Shown here piece after piece: positions 28,301 to 37,566 of a stretch of DNA of 64,000 bases (position 1 is the first letter of the stretch; each line of letters begins with the position of its first letter). Position numbers and translations under genes: made by a program. The stretch spans positions 310,001-374,000 of the forward strand of contig OZ025681.1 in assembly GCA_964019335.1 (NCBI GenBank), read 5' to 3'. This stretch comes from Diplonema japonicum. Lineage: Eukaryota > Euglenozoa > Diplonemea > Diplonemida > Diplonemidae. The notes below the pieces were generated by a model. It saw only the letters and a list, made by a program, of their open reading frames with translations. It was not told the DNA's origin and searched no databases.

Positions 28301-30561
28301 TGGATCAGCATCTTGGCTTCCATGTTGGACATCAACCGGAAATGTGCATCGGGCATCGCAATCGGGAAGCTGACCTGAATACCGCCGAACGGCAATGAAT
28401 TGAGGTCCATCGATTGCTCCTGTGATCTTTCTTGCAGGCTGTAGCCATCTGGAAGCAAACATGGTTCCCACGCGTTCCAGACTTCTTGCGGTTCTGTACC
28501 GGCGTCAGACGTTTGTGGTTTTCGATGTGAAATTACAACGGGGTCGCTCCGTGTATGAGAGGCTTGTGGCGGCGCGGAGTCGAATAGTTCCTTCAACCTT
28601 GCTGCTTCGGCCTTTGACTGCTCGAGCTCTTGATTTCTCCGTGCGATCTCCCGCTTCGCGAGGATGATGAGCGTTTGGGTGTCCTGCACCATGCGGTCCC
28701 TCACGGACTTTTGAACGACCTTAGTCTGGTCGTCGTTCATTGTTCGGTACCTTTTCATGGCGGGCTGGTGCGTCAGCTTCTGAATCGTTTCCGTGGTCCG
28801 CTTGATGGTGCTGTTGATGAATCCTTCCGCTGCGAGGTTACCTTGCAACCATGTCTCGCATAAGGACTCCAACCATTCCATCCCTTTGGGGAGGATGGTC
28901 ACGGTGCAGATGCGTCTCAACTGTTTGACGTGTTTATCCTCACCGAAATCGTTGAGCTTCATGTTTTGCTGGGCTTCCTCTTTTCTCTCAGCGGGTTTGA
29001 CCTTTGGGTCGCAGGTTGCCATTGAAGCTCTTTCCGTGTGAGCGGTTACCTTTAAAGCCATGATTAGCTCGTACTTATAGTATTTCAAAGAGCGTTTTAA
29101 GCGTTTGTTTTCGTCGGAAAAACTGTCCGATTCGAATTTTAACTTGGTGACCTCTGCGGTGAGGTGTCGGACGCGGTCCTCGTGCGCGCGTTTCATGCTT
29201 TGGATGTCGGTGTCATTGAGGACCCGTTTTAGATCGCAGGATATCTTCTCGACATGCTCGTGGGTGATCCGCTGGCTTTTGAGGTGGTCGTCCTGTCTGC
29301 TTTGTAATAATTCGTTTTCCACTTGCAGGCTTTCCAGTTCATGGTTTAACACGTCGATGTCGTTGCCTCGTTCTTGTTCAGATCTTTGAATGGTCACCGC
29401 TTCACGCTTTGCACGGTGCAACGACCTTTCAAGTTTCATGTTTGATGTGAGAAGGTCCTGGTTTTTTGCCGATAATTCCGTATTAGCTTCGTGGGCTCTG
29501 TTGAACTGTTCTTGTATGTCGTTGTATTTATCCTGTATAAAGGCGAGCTCCGCTTCCTTCGCATGGAGTGAGGATAGTGCGGCAGAGGTTTCTTCTCGAA
29601 GTGTTTTGCGAGTAGAGTTCCGTACACGCGACAACTTGGGGGATAGGTTGTGGTGTGTTGGAGATCCTTCTTGTTCTTGTTCTTGTTCTTGTTCTTCTTC
29701 TTCTTCTTCTTCTTCTTCTTCCTCCTCTTCTTCTTGTTGATGGTCCGCAGCCGCGTCTTGGTTGGATTTTGTTTTCGTTTTTCTTTTGAAGCGTTTTTGT
29801 ATATTGATCATCCCTTTCATACGGTCGAAGTTGGCGATTGTACTGTTGATTTCCAGGGTATCGATTTGTATGGGTTCGAGATCGTCGACGGGGGCGGCAT
29901 CGGCGATCGCTTCGAGAATACCGCGGACTTTATCGTAGTTTGAATACGTGTTGAACGCTCCGCCTTTTGCCAGCGAGTACGGGAGAACGAGGTATTTCAG
30001 GGTTTTCAGATGAAGCGTAAGAGGCTTTCTGAAAAAATGATCGAACCCAGCTGCAATTACAGACCTGATGGAGTCCTCTTTGCACGTTAAAGCCGCGATT
30101 GGTATTTTCGCCCCGAATTTTGTTTTTCGCAGGTATTTAACCAGTTCGAATGCGTTGAAGTCATCGATTGCTGTGTCAATTAAAACAGCGGAGTACTTGT
30201 GGCCATCGTTTTGGTAAAGCTGGAAGGCGTCGCGGCCGTTGCAGGCTGAGCGGATTTTGATGCCCATTCTTGAAAAGACGAATTGCATAGTGGAGTTTAC
30301 TAAGGGGGATTTGCCTACGTGGAGAAGTGTTGGTGACTCTGTTTTTTTGATCTTGGCGGAGAACAGCTCGAAGCTCCACACGTTGCTCACGTCCTCGCCG
30401 AGCGTTTGCATGAACTCTAAATTGTTCTGTTCTTTTGCCTTTACTTCCGCTTCCTCAGCCTGCATTGTGCGCTGCGCCGTGTCTGCATCCGCCACCGCTC
30501 TCAACCATGAGCTGGTTCGCCGCTTTAAACGTTGCTCTTGTTTTTCTTTCGTTGTATTCAT
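25366..30561 (-). CDS. Large coiled-coil protein with an atypical receiver domain
   Basis: 1731 residues. Residues about 75-195 fit a two-component receiver fold: phospho-acceptor Asp129 in AVLIDTAIDDFNAFEL, Thr159 and Lys179 in FFRKPL are kept, but the acidic pair near the start is replaced by VGKS, so Mg2+ binding and phosphorylation are doubtful. An acidic Glu/Gln run (about 275-297) and long coiled coils (about 320-510) follow. The rest is mostly disordered or helical, with a proline run near 1660-1675. No kinase domain or membrane span. The length and coiled coils suggest a scaffold or cytoskeletal protein that borrowed a receiver domain as a binding module. Confidence 0.75.
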   Translation of the reverse strand: MNTTKEKQEQRLKRRTSSWLRAVADADTAQRTMQAEEAEVKAKEQNNLEFMQTLGEDVSNVWSFELFSAKIKKTESPTLLHVGKSPLVNSTMQFVFSRMGIKIRSACNGRDAFQLYQNDGHKYSAVLIDTAIDDFNAFELVKYLRKTKFGAKIPIAALTCKEDSIRSVIAAGFDHFFRKPLTLHLKTLKYLVLPYSLAKGGAFNTYSNYDKVRGILEAIADAAPVDDLEPIQIDTLEINSTIANFDRMKGMINIQKRFKRKTKTKSNQDAAADHQQEEEEEEEEEEEEEEQEQEQEQEGSPTHHNLSPKLSRVRNSTRKTLREETSAALSSLHAKEAELAFIQDKYNDIQEQFNRAHEANTELSAKNQDLLTSNMKLERSLHRAKREAVTIQRSEQERGNDIDVLNHELESLQVENELLQSRQDDHLKSQRITHEHVEKISCDLKRVLNDTDIQSMKRAHEDRVRHLTAEVTKLKFESDSFSDENKRLKRSLKYYKYELIMALKVTAHTERASMATCDPKVKPAERKEEAQQNMKLNDFGEDKHVKQLRRICTVTILPKGMEWLESLCETWLQGNLAAEGFINSTIKRTTETIQKLTHQPAMKRYRTMNDDQTKVVQKSVRDRMVQDTQTLIILAKREIARRNQELEQSKAEAARLKELFDSAPPQASHTRSDPVVISHRKPQTSDAGTEPQEVWNAWEPCLLPDGYSLQERSQEQSMDLNSLPFGGIQVSFPIAMPDAHFRLMSNMEAKMLIQSNELSATNDNRRSKEPREPPDRRGKRRPGKGRSRLKSKNNIQNSKQVDSPVFVKDRKQILLKQLSRIQSCYSRHDTTSTLSDELSPSPLPLSSKSLDVKFQSAEERNKSLVALEPVLSQMPENLKKNFLEAQTPVAIESAIQQAISAFENNDIELHITEPAINLEHSDNESSESPSAGTSCTSEMSSEETSNLSSTNSEPAPCVMVDASVNTVPCVLRGPIFQLKKFTLKLEHGKMATKRAGGKTTNGARTKKSPAVQRLGQPMKKTNSESQLPNVGNAAVKKKPVESPRSLVDDVDDTSDLEAFALQWQSLLQFLDVMNRDVLSLVESIRGQLRLPFASSRGTILNEENYMESLLETKAEVASLVDYLSSLKILANSRMRSTFETIKNRIRTTRIAEKFKTGLELNLTDTEVQQVLETEGAGGERWQKRRNVIRRAFGVLRATHINKEQMPMVHETEGDVLTQAPFGSCAKEALAAVYPDDMLDDPFSAFIPETNESMSSVAMQDSDGNLITVRDHDGGITVTRANQQHAVKSFLYNAEEAVMEIAGEDGANFAIPQAIPKDVTALHTMALSRGVIDNITHDDKKKTDMTLGVSGGKNIRSILRTSSIFEKMGAQNHEILSAPNGDTVVRVLGPMLNCLAARKAIMRKCNTSVKIIHSQHVSEMQHEFSREGEDRVGTTTSNNQANAQPDVTSALLGFKKGTRVIAHIPLEHRRRVYKQPVNFTPTGAEWTWESVLNHHGDIVDTAKKIATNEKDKRELDPRLTALISMLKNETCAECAKQGISVQTSRGNRMPGRQTSPTNLSRELVAARRIHELHRRHQLELRELDHEWRRRYFMLKSQQYPRSPQPHRRDRSPLNAGSPRNMPVEQPVEPEPKPASPPPPPPPPPPHRKTKKVTLRSAITAALCVVVESARIVMLPSPPSPPAILQPRRLSLWGNPRDTDWSVSRSIFQRQQYANILKHKPLQQILELPMLNT
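29668..29735 (+). repeat. Trinucleotide/hexanucleotide repeat encoding an acidic run
   Basis: TTCTTG steps turn into TTC steps, encoding Glu-Gln and poly-Glu on the minus strand within the receiver-domain protein. It stays in frame, and its length is likely variable. Confidence 0.8.
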
Positions 30562-30697
30562 GGTTTTATGTTTTATGTTCTCTGTTGTCGGGGGGGGTTT
30601 TTTTTCTTTCTTTTTTTAAATTAGAAAAATGGAGAGAATAAAAGAGAAGGGGGAAGGGGACAGGAAGACGAAGAAACAAATACAAAAAAAAAAAAAA

Positions 30698-30742
30698 GAT
30701 GTCTTTGAAGGGAACCTGCAGTATGTGACAGGATCGCCTAAA
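30698..30742 (+). repeat. Dispersed repeat R5, copy
   Basis: GATGTCTTTGAAGGGAACC, TGCAGTATGTGACAGG and ATCGCCT. It matches 54163-54212 well, with shorter relatives at 50193-50225 and about 62868-62893. Confidence 0.55.
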
Positions 30743-30844
30743 AAAGAAAAAAAAAGGTTACTTATTACAACGAATGAAAAAAAAAGAATTTCTTTCCCCC
30801 CCCCCCCCCTGTCACGTCGAGTTGAAAAATAATAATAAAAATAT

Positions 30845-31015
30845 AAAAACTCGATTTATTTCTTTTTGGTGTGCGGCTGGTCGGTGGACCGGGGTTCCCA
30901 CCATTCTGCGGTTGCATCCTGGTGCTGTTGGTACTCAGAATAATCGGTTGTAGTCCTTCCAGATAAGGAGCTGTTTGGGTAGACGAGAACAGGGGTCTCT
31001 TGTTGTAGCCAATGT
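30845..31015 (-). mobile_element. Retrotransposon 3'-end relic
   Basis: CTCGATTTATTTC and GTGTGCGG lead into ATTCTGCGGTTGCATCCTGG and GAGAACAGGGGTCTCTTG, following the order of 50547-50760 in the intact element. Decayed. Confidence 0.5.
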
Positions 31016-31159
31016 ACTCTTATTTACTCGGGTGACAGGAAAAAAAAATTCAATTTTTTTTTTCTCTCGGTGTGAATAAAGTGGTCATATTTTTACTCTC
31101 CCTCATTTTTTTACTCCATATCTTTCCAGTTATCCCAGTTAAAAGGGTCAACGAATAAT

Positions 31160-31245
31160 GTCGGACGGAAGAATTCTCGGACAGAAAAACTCCCGGACAC
31201 CAAAAAAACCCGGACATTTTTCCGTCCGGGAGTTTTTCTGGGAAG
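31160..31245. mobile_element. Hairpin end of element G
   Basis: AGAAAAACTCCCGGAC (31183-31198) and its exact inverse (31224-31239) form a 16-base perfect stem. The word CGGAC recurs six times between 31161 and 31228. It resembles the word-rich ends of the other small elements in the window. The far end was not located. Confidence 0.5.
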
Positions 31246-32030
31246 AAGTTTTTTTACTTAAGGGGGGGTAGCAGCTCCCACCACGTTTGCCTGGAAGGGC
31301 TTTATTCCTTGTGCAGAGCCAAAATGTTTACCCTGCGTGGCAGTTTGAATTTTTCTTCCCCTTTCAATGCACCAGCAAACAGCCCACGGGATCTTTAACT
31401 TCTCATAAACCCGTACTTCTTTCGTCAAATTAACCAGTTCGCCCAAGGCACGTTGAGCAGCTGGCTTGAGGGGCCCAACTTTGGTGCTGACACCCCCGGC
31501 CAGCTCACCCCCGAGAGGTGGAGGAGATAAACTCCTTACACCGGGCCAGTACAAACCCCCGAAAGCAGCTTGGCGGCCTCTGCCTCGGTCAGAAGACGGC
31601 AGCAACAGGTTCAACAGAGCCCCCAGTTTCTTCCAGACGGAAATACTGGACGTTGCTATTCACCCTACCACACCCTGGCCGCCGCGACGCCGTGATAGCA
31701 GCGTATCGCCCAATACGGGATTTAGCATCCTTCGGGGGCTGAAAGGTTTTTGCTTGAGTCGATAGGTAAAACGGGCTTGGCGAGCTTATCCCAGCACAAC
31801 AAATATGCACCTATGCAGAAGGGCTGCTGCGCGCCAATCCAGCCCGAAAGACAAACTTGGCAGACTTTGGTGGAGCACTGTCCTTTTCCGTTGACTAGGC
31901 TAACAAAACTTTGCAGCAAGAAAGACAAAAGCCGCAAGCCACCTCCGGAAAGCCCGAAACGAGAAGGACAACGAGGGCACGCTGTTTCACCATGGAATTC
32001 AGGTCCATAATCGACACCCATAAAGTAAGG
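31246..32030 (-). pseudogene. Possible broken coding remnant next to element G
   Basis: Three minus-strand open segments in different frames (about 32021-31722, 31810-31589 and 31614-31258) overlap end to end, as expected for one frame broken by small indels. The first holds CPRC and CSTKVCQVC Cys pairs. I recognise no family; it could be a decayed transposon gene or chance, since GC content is high here. Confidence 0.25.
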
Positions 32031-33449
32031 CCGGAATTGGTCTGGAATACAGGGTTAGTTTTCGTTTTACAGTATTTCTTTCTCCTTTTTTTTTCTCTTT
32101 TTTTTCTTTTTTTTTTTTTTTGCCTAAAGTAAGAATCAAAAAAACAATGTTTTTAAAAGGACCGGAAAGCGCTTGTGAAAAAGACTTTATCGGGTTTTAC
32201 AGTTATTTCTTTTTTTTTATGACCTTATAGTTTTTTTTTTTTTCTCTTTCTCTTTTTCTTTTTAAATGGTGAGCACTCACCCGCACACCGAAAATTATCA
32301 AAAAAAAACTTTTCTCTTCAGAATTGCCGATGTCTTTCTTTGAAGGACCCCTTTTTTTTTTTGCATAGGGTATAAGATCATTTTCTTTTAAAAAAAAAAA
32401 AAAAACAAAAAACAAGGTTTGAAAAAAAATGAGGAAAAAAAAAAAACCAAATAACAAATGGATGACTAATCTTTGGGGGGGGTTGTTTTTTTCTTTTCTT
32501 TTCTTTTCTTTTCTTTTCTTTTCTTTTTTTTTCTCTTTTTTTTCTTTCTTCGGAAGCATGCAAAAAGAAAGAAAAAGTTATTTATTCACAACACGAAAAA
32601 AAAAAAAAAACAATAATGAACTCTCCTATCTCAATGACATAAAAATTCATCACCCGCGAGTGACAGAAATTTAGTTGAGTTCTACTCAGTAATCCCCCCC
32701 TTTCTGCAGTGAAAATAAAATTGAGAGTAAAAAAAAAAACACTTTCCCTTTTTTTTCACCCCCCACTCCTATGGAGCTATCAAATGCTGAGCTATAAAAA
32801 AAAAAGAAAAATCTCCCTCTCTGTGTCCTTCGTCCAATCGTTGCCAAGGACAGTTTTCAACAATCCGCCCCGAAATAAAGAACACACTCTCCTCTGGCTA
32901 CAACAAAAATTCACGCCCCCAGCCAAAGGGGAGTCAAGTTAAAAAGAAATTCACTATGATGGGAACGAAGTGGTTAGCAACGGCCCTCCAAAAAAAAAGA
33001 AAAAGAAATAGGGCTTTGATTGCAACACTAGGTGGCGTTAAGCGTGCAATGAAGCACGAACTACCTACTTGATTACAGGGGGCGCTCCTCGGCCGAGCAG
33101 TATCATCTTCTGCGTTCCGCGTCGTGTCCTTAATGCGTGCGGTGTGCTCAACCCTAGCCAGGGCGTCCCGGGAAACCAAGATTCTGCTCTCGTGCAGTTT
33201 GCTGCCTGTTCGTCACCCTGAGCATCTGCGTTACGTTCTTCCACTCGGGCGCTACCGGTGATAGCGAACAACACATCTGATGTACTTCTTATATTTTCAT
33301 GTTATCCCCACCACCTAAAAAAATCATTTTCGCACCAAAAAAAAAAAAAAAAGAAAAGAAAAAAGCACAATTGAAAATTCTGGGGGCGAAAGAACAATTT
33401 CTTTTATTTAATTCTGAGCAGCTCTCTTAAAGAATTTAGGCTAGAAGAT
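32031..33449. other. Gene-free spacer with repeat fragments
   Basis: Holds an inverted copy of the retrotransposon tail motif (32267-32300, reading GTGAGCACTCACCCGCACACC), TTTTC pentamer runs at about 32488-32530, repeat R2 at 32948-32989 and an unrecognised GC-richer block at about 33000-33270. No supported gene. Confidence 0.5.
32948..32989 (+). repeat. Dispersed repeat R2, copy
   Basis: ATTCACTATGATGGGAACG followed by AAGTGGTTAGCAACGGCCC; very close to 49289-49329. Confidence 0.65.
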
Positions 33450-34134
33450 ATAAATCAGGTTTCACTTTATATCACGCCCAGACCTGGAAAATAAAGTATC
33501 TGATTTTTTTCCTCATGTTTTTAAGCCGAACGTTGCTGGGCGTGAAAATCAGGCACTTTATTTCACGCCCACAGTCATTTTCTAGCAAAATGGGAAGAAA
33601 ACCGAAGGCGACCGGGAAGCGAGCCAAGGGCATCGAGCCTCGAGAAAGAGGCCAAAACTGTGATGGAAGACACACTTCCAACGGCAAGCAAAATGGCCTA
33701 CAGGAAGGAGTGGGAGAGGTTTTGCACCTACCACTCGATCAAACCCAATAGAACACGGCCAACTGTTGAACAAACACAGCAGTCCCCTGCAACGCCCACT
33801 TCAGCCCTGCCCCTTCGACACAGCCCACTACTTCAGCAGTGCACAGGATCACGTTTGACATAAACGTCAACATCAATTCGCCGAATTGATCATACCAAAC
33901 CCAGTACCGTGTTCAGTAAAGAGTCGCATGGTGCCGCAAGCAGGCAGCAGCGAAGCCACACTCAGCACCCAAATTCTTTGCAAGAGCAGCTCATCATTAA
34001 ATAAAATGCAGTATTGAATAAAATCAGAGCATGATTTCACTTTGTGGGGTCCCCTTTTTTTGACTCGTTTTTTTTTACTTCACTACTTCCCACAAGTGAA
34101 ATCAGGCCATCTGATTTTCATTTAATAAATAGCT
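33450..34134. mobile_element. Foldback non-autonomous element C
   Basis: The right end holds GATTTCACTTTGTGGG (34033-34048) inverted against CCCACAAGTGAAATC (34089-34103), then the terminus AATAAATAGCTA, shared with elements A, B and D. The left end (33455-33575) holds direct and inverted copies of TTTCACTTTAT and CACGCCCA. A short reading frame inside resembles part of a tyrosine recombinase (next entry). Confidence 0.5.
33660..33863 (+). pseudogene. Fragment resembling a tyrosine-recombinase core-binding domain
   Basis: A 67-codon plus-strand frame inside element C contains MAYRKEWERFCTYHSIKP, which has the Y-x3-W-x2-F pattern of the N-terminal DNA-binding domain of tyrosine recombinases (Crypton- or integrase-like). 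No catalytic Arg-His-Arg-Tyr domain follows. The match is short and could be chance. Confidence 0.25.
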
Positions 34135-34409
34135 ATTTTTTTTTTCTTCCTGTGTGGGTAATCGTAAAAAAGCGGATCGACCCAGTTGGAACCGACCTGG
34201 GAGCCACCCACCTGAAGCCTGTTCGGGAAGCCTCTAAGCCTCCAACTGAGTTTCCAGGTTATCACCCACCAGCAGTAACAAGTCATTGTTAATTTCTAAA
34301 GAATAAATAACCCCCCCCCCCCGTTTTACACTTTTTTTCTTCTTTTTTTTATTTTTCTTTTTTTTTTCCCGTAAACACTTTCTTTTCTTTAGAGGCAATC
34401 GGAGGGATG

Positions 34410-34453
<44 letters not shown>

Positions 34454-34763
34454 ATTCTTTTCGTGCGCGCGACTGTGCTGTTTTCTCTCATCACGGAACA
34501 CTACTTTTTTGTTTTCATCAAATTTTTCATGATTTCTTTCCACCCAAATCTTTTTGTGTGTTGTTTTAAGAGTCAAAACACCGCCCCACAGCATTTGACT
34601 TTTTTTTTTCTTATTCTTTTTTTTTTTTTTTTTTTTGCCGTGCCCAGAAAAAAAAAAAAAAAAAATGATGATTCCACATTATCATCTGGGGAGGGGAAAA
34701 GGGTGGGGAGGGGGAGGGAAAAAAAAAATCCAATTTCCGATTCAAAAAATACTCTCAAACTTT
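34135..34763. other. Gene-free spacer
   Basis: Homopolymers including about 41 A at 34410-34450. A stretch at 34160-34260 is of mixed composition with no recognised gene. Confidence 0.6.
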
Positions 34764-36479
34764 TCAAACCGCCTTGCCATATAAGTGCGACCAGTTACAC
34801 CTCTCAAATGCAGGACGGCACGTCTCGTTCTCCTTAATCCACGTGCAGAAAGCATCGGCCCCACAACGTTCCTTGTTTTCAATCTCCGAACAGCGTGCTT
34901 CCCGTTCTACCACAGCAAACGAGATAAGAGGTATCATCCGCGGAACAGGCGACAAGGTCTGTACCTCAGAATGCGAGACCTGCTTCCTAAAAGCCACCGT
35001 AGGTATCGTAGGATCCTCATGACTAAGGAAGATCAACGGGGAGCAGTACGTCATCGACCAACCTTCTTGAAGAAGAACCTCAATGAGCCCTCCATTCGCA
35101 GATGAAGGACAGTTTGAACACAAGTCGAGAATAATAAATAAATCACATATTTCACTGCAACATCCGAACTCGATCATTGTGTCTACTGGTACAGGGAGGT
35201 TGTTGGGGGTTACAAACTGCGCTCCGGTGAGCCACGATGGAACGTTGACTAGCTTCGAACCAACAATGCTAGGCCACAATTTCACACCGCTGTACACCTC
35301 ACGCTTTTTGGTGTCGAGTAGGTTTGTTCCAAATCGTAGGACAAGCCCGCATGTTGGCGGGCTTGGTGTTTCAGGAGGCGGTGGTTCCGGGGTAGGTTCC
35401 GGGGTCGGCATTGGTGTTTTCGGGGGCAACGTTCTCCTTTTCGGTGCCCTCGCTCTTTCCAACGCGCTTATCGCAATTTCAAGCGGGACATCCTGAACCT
35501 TCGGGGGCAGCACGTCAATCACCTCCAACATCCCCCTCGTCGCGAGCAACGCCGTGAACTCAATCACAACAACAGACCTCGCCGGTTCGAGCGTTTCTCT
35601 AAATCCCCATTTTCTCGGTTTCGCGGGATCTCGTACATCCACCACAAATAACCCTTTAACTGTCGCAACGTATAAATACCCTCTGAACCATACTACACTG
35701 TTCACTGTCGATTCGCAAGCAATGTCGGAAACATAAATCGGTGGTTCTCCGGTTTTTAAGAGATACATGAAAACGCGGTCGCCCGCACCGATGTACAAAA
35801 AGTCGCGGAAGCAGTCCAACGACCTTCCTTCAAGAGGATCGTCGTCGGTTCCCACAATTACTTTTGAGATGGGTGTCCACACCTTGGGCCGTGTGATGTC
35901 AAATGAGTAGATACGGCCTGCCTTGGTGATGGCGTGAAGCGTTCGTTCTACTATTACCGAAGAGACAACCTTGCCCTCGAGATTCATTTTCGTCAGGAAA
36001 AAGGGATGTGATACATCAGTGACGTCTGCAATAACCACCGACGACTGTGGTTTGGGTTCTGATGCGTGAAGGAACATATATGCGTAGTTTTTATATTTCG
36101 CGACGCATGTGGTGGCGCCTTCTTGTCTTCTCACTGTGAAGGTTTTCACCTTCTCTGGGATTTTGTCCTCGTTGATGGAGTAGATTACCATTCCGTCTTC
36201 GCCGGCTGCTACTAGTGCTACTTTTTCGTCGTGGTCTACCCACAGTCGATCGGCGTCTGTGTCGACCGTCCACTTGTTTTCTACTGCGGGCCTTACGGGA
36301 TGGTGGTCCATCTTTCCTAGTTTTAGTACCACGCCTCTTCGTTCGCCCAAGCCGTAGACCTTCCCCTTCGTTAGGCTGAGCATTGTTACTCCCAGATCCA
36401 AAGCGTTCAGCTTATCTAAGTATGCTGCCGTCGCCGCGGTCAAGGTGTAGCATAGTAAGATTGATTTTAATATTTTCAT
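34764..36479 (-). CDS. Secreted beta-propeller (LVIVD-like) protein with Pro-rich linker and Cys-rich C-terminus
   Basis: 571 residues. A signal peptide (about 1-19) precedes about 310 residues of short beta-strand repeats with recurring VVIADVTDVSHP, IYSFDITRP and LFVVDVRDPAKP units, the pattern of LVIVD propellers in surface proteins. A proline/threonine linker (about 345-378) leads to a Cys-rich domain (about 385-571) with paired CCSEICD and CSNC motifs and a final W-rich segment. No TM at the C-terminus, so probably secreted or held by partners. Propellers of this kind mediate binding; no enzyme motif is seen. The ATG follows an A run. Confidence 0.75.
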   Translation of the reverse strand: MKILKSILLCYTLTAATAAYLDKLNALDLGVTMLSLTKGKVYGLGERRGVVLKLGKMDHHPVRPAVENKWTVDTDADRLWVDHDEKVALVAAGEDGMVIYSINEDKIPEKVKTFTVRRQEGATTCVAKYKNYAYMFLHASEPKPQSSVVIADVTDVSHPFFLTKMNLEGKVVSSVIVERTLHAITKAGRIYSFDITRPKVWTPISKVIVGTDDDPLEGRSLDCFRDFLYIGAGDRVFMYLLKTGEPPIYVSDIACESTVNSVVWFRGYLYVATVKGLFVVDVRDPAKPRKWGFRETLEPARSVVVIEFTALLATRGMLEVIDVLPPKVQDVPLEIAISALERARAPKRRTLPPKTPMPTPEPTPEPPPPETPSPPTCGLVLRFGTNLLDTKKREVYSGVKLWPSIVGSKLVNVPSWLTGAQFVTPNNLPVPVDTMIEFGCCSEICDLFIILDLCSNCPSSANGGLIEVLLQEGWSMTYCSPLIFLSHEDPTIPTVAFRKQVSHSEVQTLSPVPRMIPLISFAVVEREARCSEIENKERCGADAFCTWIKENETCRPAFERCNWSHLYGKAV

Positions 36480-36619
36480 TTTTTTTTTCTTTTTTTGTTG
36501 TTTTTTGTTTTTTTGGTCTCTCTCCAGGCCCCCCTGCCCTCCTCCCCTCCCCCGCCCCGCCCCCTGGTGGTTTTTGTTGTTTTTAAAAGAATCAATAAAG
36601 AAGAAATATTTAAAAAGAA
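36480..36619 (-). promoter_or_regulatory. Leader region of the propeller gene
   Basis: On the sense strand a T/C-rich tract (plus-strand about 36586-36622) precedes CCACCAG, then G-rich and finally A-rich leader up to the ATG. Predicted trans-splice site. Confidence 0.35.
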
Positions 36620-37375
36620 AAATAGCTATTTACTGCCAACAAGTAATGACTTTACCGTTACCTCGAGGTTCCGCATTTTACCGTCGAGGGCCCACAGGGC
36701 CCGAGATTGTAAAATGCGGAACCTCGAGGTCGGTAAAGCATTACTTGGCGGTAGGTAAGTGGTTTTATTTCACGACACTCTGAAATTACTTCACCACGAG
36801 GGGCACAACAGGGTGATAAGGGGTACAACAAGAGAGGGGTTACAAAGGTTACAATACAAGTTGTTTTTCCTCCTTTTGTTGACTAAGAGCTGCCGCTGTC
36901 GCTGGCATTGCCACTGTCACCATCTCTAATCAGGCCTTCCCATACCTAGCGCGGCCGCTGGCTCCTTTTTTTCTGCTGCTTCGGTATTTTGAAGTCATTT
37001 GGGGTGCTTGGGTAAGCTGACTAAGTTACCCTTACCCACAGAAGAGTACTGGGAACAAGGCCTAGCCAAAAGTGGGCAAATTGGGAGGAAAAAGTAGTCC
37101 AACTTGGAACTGAGCCGAGGCAAGAGTTGGCCAATTGAGCTGAACCTGGGGGGAAATAGCAAACTGAGAGGAAAAAGTAGCCCCACTGGGAACCGAACCG
37201 AGGCAAAAATTGGCCCACCGAGGCATATTATTTAACGGAAACCCCCTATTACTTCACGGAAAACAGGCCATTATTTCACCGTGAAGTAATGAGATTTAGC
37301 GTGAAGTAATGAGATTTAGCGTGAAGTAATGGGCCCCCCAGTGCGTGAAGTAATTTCTGAAGAGTGAAATAAAGA
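36620..37375. mobile_element. Foldback non-autonomous element A
   Basis: The left end begins AATAGCTATTTACTGCCAAC and forms a near-perfect hairpin (about 36634-36757, stem about 50 bases, GGGCCC near the loop). Just inside, read from the other strand, GTGAAATAAAACCACTTACC matches element B. The right end (37245-37375) has the word GTGAAGTAATG in two exact 20-base steps (37281 and 37301), a third start at 37321, and an inverted copy making a near-palindrome. No protein encoded. Confidence 0.65.
37076..37224 (+). repeat. 83-bp tandem duplication inside element A
   Basis: GCAAATTGGGAGGAAAAAGTAG at 37076 recurs as GCAAACTGAGAGGAAAAAGTAG at 37159, and both continue into GGAAC(T/C)GA(G/A)CCGAGGCAA. 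Two imperfect copies, period 83. Confidence 0.7.
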
Positions 37376-37566
37376 AAAAAAAAAGAACTCCACTTGACAG
37401 AACAAGCTCTATCCATTAATGCGTTTTCCTTTTTTTGAAGCATAGCGTTTCGTTTTTAGACTGCAGCGCCTTTCGGAGCCGTGTCACCTGACCCCTTTTG
37501 TTGGATGTCCTGCTCAGCTCCTCTGGCAGCGTCGGAAAACACTATCTCCTTTACTTGTGTAGATAT

